Part shown: piece after piece, positions 23,587 to 25,322 of the stretch
Layout: each line of letters opens with the position of its first letter
How positions within the stretch are numbered: the first letter of the stretch is position 1
IMG/VR virus record: IMGVR_UViG_3300023108_000134
Location: 1 to 25,322 of that record
Reading direction: 5' to 3' (one strand)
From: a virus
DNA: 25,322 bases
Notes under the pieces: model-generated
The model's database searches: none
Told to the model about the DNA's origin: nothing
Seen by the model: only the letters and a program-made list of their open reading frames with translations
Position numbers and translations under genes: made by a program

Positions 23587-24520
23587 ATATTATGTTTATT
23601 ATGATGGTTGGTATGGTGAAATTATAAATGTAAGGCGTAGTATAGACGAAACAAGCAATACGCAGTACATAAAGAGTACCAGTGAACTAGCATATAAAAT
23701 ATTAAATGGTGAAGAGAATCGTAAAAAGTTTATCGTAAGTTATGATGACGAAAAAAACTTGGATATTATGCGTAAAGATGAAGTTCTTCGCTTACGCCCA
23801 AGCGACAATACATTGTATGAAATTCCAAAATCAAAAGACAAAAATTGGGATATTAGAGCAAAAATATACACTAAAAATTCTAAATTACTGATTGAAATTA
23901 ATCCGTTAAGTATTAAAAAACTCACACAGTATACTTTTAGAAAACAAATTCTAATCAATAACGAAAGTGACCTTACGTTATATATTATTAAAAATAATTT
24001 TCCAGATTATTTGGTTGACATAGTGCCCGTGGATCCTGTAGAGTTACTGGAACATGGGTTTATTGTTTATGATATTGCTGATATTAGCAAACATGTTGGG
24101 TTTAGCGATATTAGTCTAATGACTCGTAGGTGTTTTGAAAACTATAAACTTGAGATTATCAATAGTGAGTTGGTAATTGTACAGAGTGGGTTTACAAAAA
24201 ATCAAGGAGCCAATGTCAGTTCTATTAAACATTATGATGTAGGACATATTGAACTTAAACAAACAGGAAATAAACTAACCGTTAGAGCAAATATTACTCC
24301 TGATGAATTTTACGATTTAGGATTGTTTGAAGAAAAACTGCCGCTTTACATTATAGGAGAAACACCGGATCATTATATTGACGTTATGTATCTAGATGTT
24401 AAAGCCCTACGTAGACTAAAAGAAATAAATTACACTGGTGTTGATTTTAATATATATGATTATAATTTCTTATATAAGAAACCCAAATTAACGATTACTA
24501 CAAGGAAACCAAATGAGTAA
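23531..24520 (+). CDS. Protein of unknown function in the glycosyltransferase cluster
   Basis: The product has 329 residues from ATG 23531 (or 328 from 23534). AAAGAGA about seven bases upstream is an adequate ribosome binding site and no later in-frame start is near, so the 56-base overlap with the previous gene is probably real. The sequence is rich in Tyr, Ile, Lys and Asn with many alternating strands (YYVYYDGWYGEIINVRRSID, IRAKIYTKNSKLLIEINPLS, LEIINSELVIVQSGF). No signal peptide, membrane helix or enzyme motif was recognised, and its base composition is more AT-rich than the tail genes by eye. It ends inside the next gene's start region with an eight-base overlap. It could be a structural or glycan-related accessory protein. 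Confidence 0.62.
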   Translation: MMITKNVIKKQRSHLQNSEYYVYYDGWYGEIINVRRSIDETSNTQYIKSTSELAYKILNGEENRKKFIVSYDDEKNLDIMRKDEVLRLRPSDNTLYEIPKSKDKNWDIRAKIYTKNSKLLIEINPLSIKKLTQYTFRKQILINNESDLTLYIIKNNFPDYLVDIVPVDPVELLEHGFIVYDIADISKHVGFSDISLMTRRCFENYKLEIINSELVIVQSGFTKNQGANVSSIKHYDVGHIELKQTGNKLTVRANITPDEFYDLGLFEEKLPLYIIGETPDHYIDVMYLDVKALRRLKEINYTGVDFNIYDYNFLYKKPKLTITTRKPNE

Positions 24521-25322
24521 AGTGCCTATTACAGAATTTGATATAGTATACATCAGTTATGACGAACCTAATGCTGATGAAAACTATGCAGATTTGTTAG
24601 AAAAATGCCCTTGGGCCAAACGCAGTCATGGGGTATGGGGCAGCGATGCAGCACACAAAGCTGCGGCTGCTCTCAGTGAAACAGAACGGTTCATTACAGT
24701 TGATGCTGACAACATTGTTAACGAAGACTTCTTTAATGTTGAACTAGACATGGAAAAAATTGGTGATAATCATGTAATTAGTTTTGCTGCAAAAAATATT
24801 ATAAACGGACTAGTATATGGGAATGGCGGAATTAAAATGTGGCCCAAGACTGTTGTGGAACAAATGCGTACACATGAAGCAGCGCCAGACCATGATAAAG
24901 CAGCACAGGTAGATTTTTGCTGGAACATACAGTATGTACAAATGAACAATTGGTACAGTTGGGTACACAATAACGCATCTCCACTACAAGCATGGCGTGC
25001 TGGTTTCCGTGAAGGCGTTAAAATGGGATTAGAAGGTGGCGATATTGTAGATCCTAAAAATATTAAATCAATCCACAAAGCAAACTACAACAGAATGCTA
25101 ATATGGATGACTATTGGAGAAGATGCGCCTAATGGACTTTGGGCAATGTATGGTGCACGTTTGGGTTGTTATATGACAAACGTATTGCGTCATGAATGGG
25201 ACTGGAAAAATGTACGTGACTTTGACTGGCTAACTAACTATTTTAATACAACAGTGCTTCCAGAGTTTAGTGATGGTATCGAAATGTGTCCAAATACTGG
25301 GGTCACTTGGAACCGTGAATTA
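24513..25322 (+). CDS. GT-A-like glycosyltransferase candidate, 3' end outside window
   Basis: The frame is open from ATG 24513 to the last base (270 residues shown), with AAGGA six bases upstream. It begins DIVYISYDEPNADENYADLL, and the strand ERFITVDADNIVNEDFF carries D64-A-D66, a clear DxD-like motif of GT-A enzymes. Further elements are AAKNIINGLVYGNGGIKMWP and VDFCWNIQYVQMNNWYSWVH. Related proteins opening 'YISYDEPNA' occur, as I recall, in marine T4-like phages, and are usually annotated as glycosyltransferases or unknown. It is more distant from the two tandem paralogues upstream. The substrate is unknown. Only the N-terminal portion can be judged, so C-terminal domains may be missing from view. 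Confidence 0.66.
   Translation, partial: MSKVPITEFDIVYISYDEPNADENYADLLEKCPWAKRSHGVWGSDAAHKAAAALSETERFITVDADNIVNEDFFNVELDMEKIGDNHVISFAAKNIINGLVYGNGGIKMWPKTVVEQMRTHEAAPDHDKAAQVDFCWNIQYVQMNNWYSWVHNNASPLQAWRAGFREGVKMGLEGGDIVDPKNIKSIHKANYNRMLIWMTIGEDAPNGLWAMYGARLGCYMTNVLRHEWDWKNVRDFDWLTNYFNTTVLPEFSDGIEMCPNTGVTWNREL

Noticed and set aside
1-25322. CRISPR arrays, tRNA genes, integrase or insertion sequence ends
   Set aside because: Reading through both strands, I saw no spaced direct repeats, cloverleaf-like sequences or transposase motifs; an automated scan was not possible.

Overview
The window is one stretch of an AT-rich, T4-like (contractile-tailed, myovirus-type) phage genome. It is probably a marine phage, because its gene content and domain style resemble marine T4-like phages such as cyanophages and pelagiphages. 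All genes supported here lie on the + strand and are packed tightly, often with stop and start codons overlapping. No tRNA, CRISPR array, integrase or insertion sequence was seen. The host cannot be named from this sequence.

Bases 1-21424 are the baseplate and tail module. It starts inside a probable baseplate hub protein. This is followed, through two TAATG stop/start overlaps, by a gp5-like central spike with a C-terminal M15-type peptidase and then by a lysozyme-fold (GH24-like) protein that seems to lack its catalytic glutamate. A stand-alone HNH endonuclease gene sits between this trio and the wedge genes gp25 and gp6. After gp6 comes an enormous structural protein split between two reading frames: 571 codons from 7661, then a frame open from 9280 to 18432. 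A dnaX-type slippery heptamer, A AAA AAG, lies in the correct phase at the junction. However, codon quality suggests the frame changes slightly upstream, at an AAATTT run, so a single-base loss or sequencing error competes with programmed frameshifting. Joined, the product would be about 3,590 residues. Three smaller structural genes follow behind a perfect T4-type late promoter octamer (TATAAATA); the middle one ends in a domain resembling an intramolecular chaperone.

Bases 21425-25322 form a second transcription unit. It opens with a near-consensus sigma-70 promoter (TTGACT-17-TATAAT) and a GGAGG ribosome binding site. It encodes a small unknown helical protein, two tandem paralogous GT-A-like glycosyltransferase candidates (only the first keeps a DxD motif), an unrecognised 329-residue protein, and a third GT-A-like protein with a DADN motif that runs off the window. 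This module may modify a virion or host glycan, but that is inference.

The items most worth checking are the frame junction of the giant protein, a carbohydrate-binding-like module inside it that seems split by a roughly 450-residue insert of hook-IN-like repeats, the enzyme arrangement of the spike and lysozyme-like genes, and the promoter switch at 21431.
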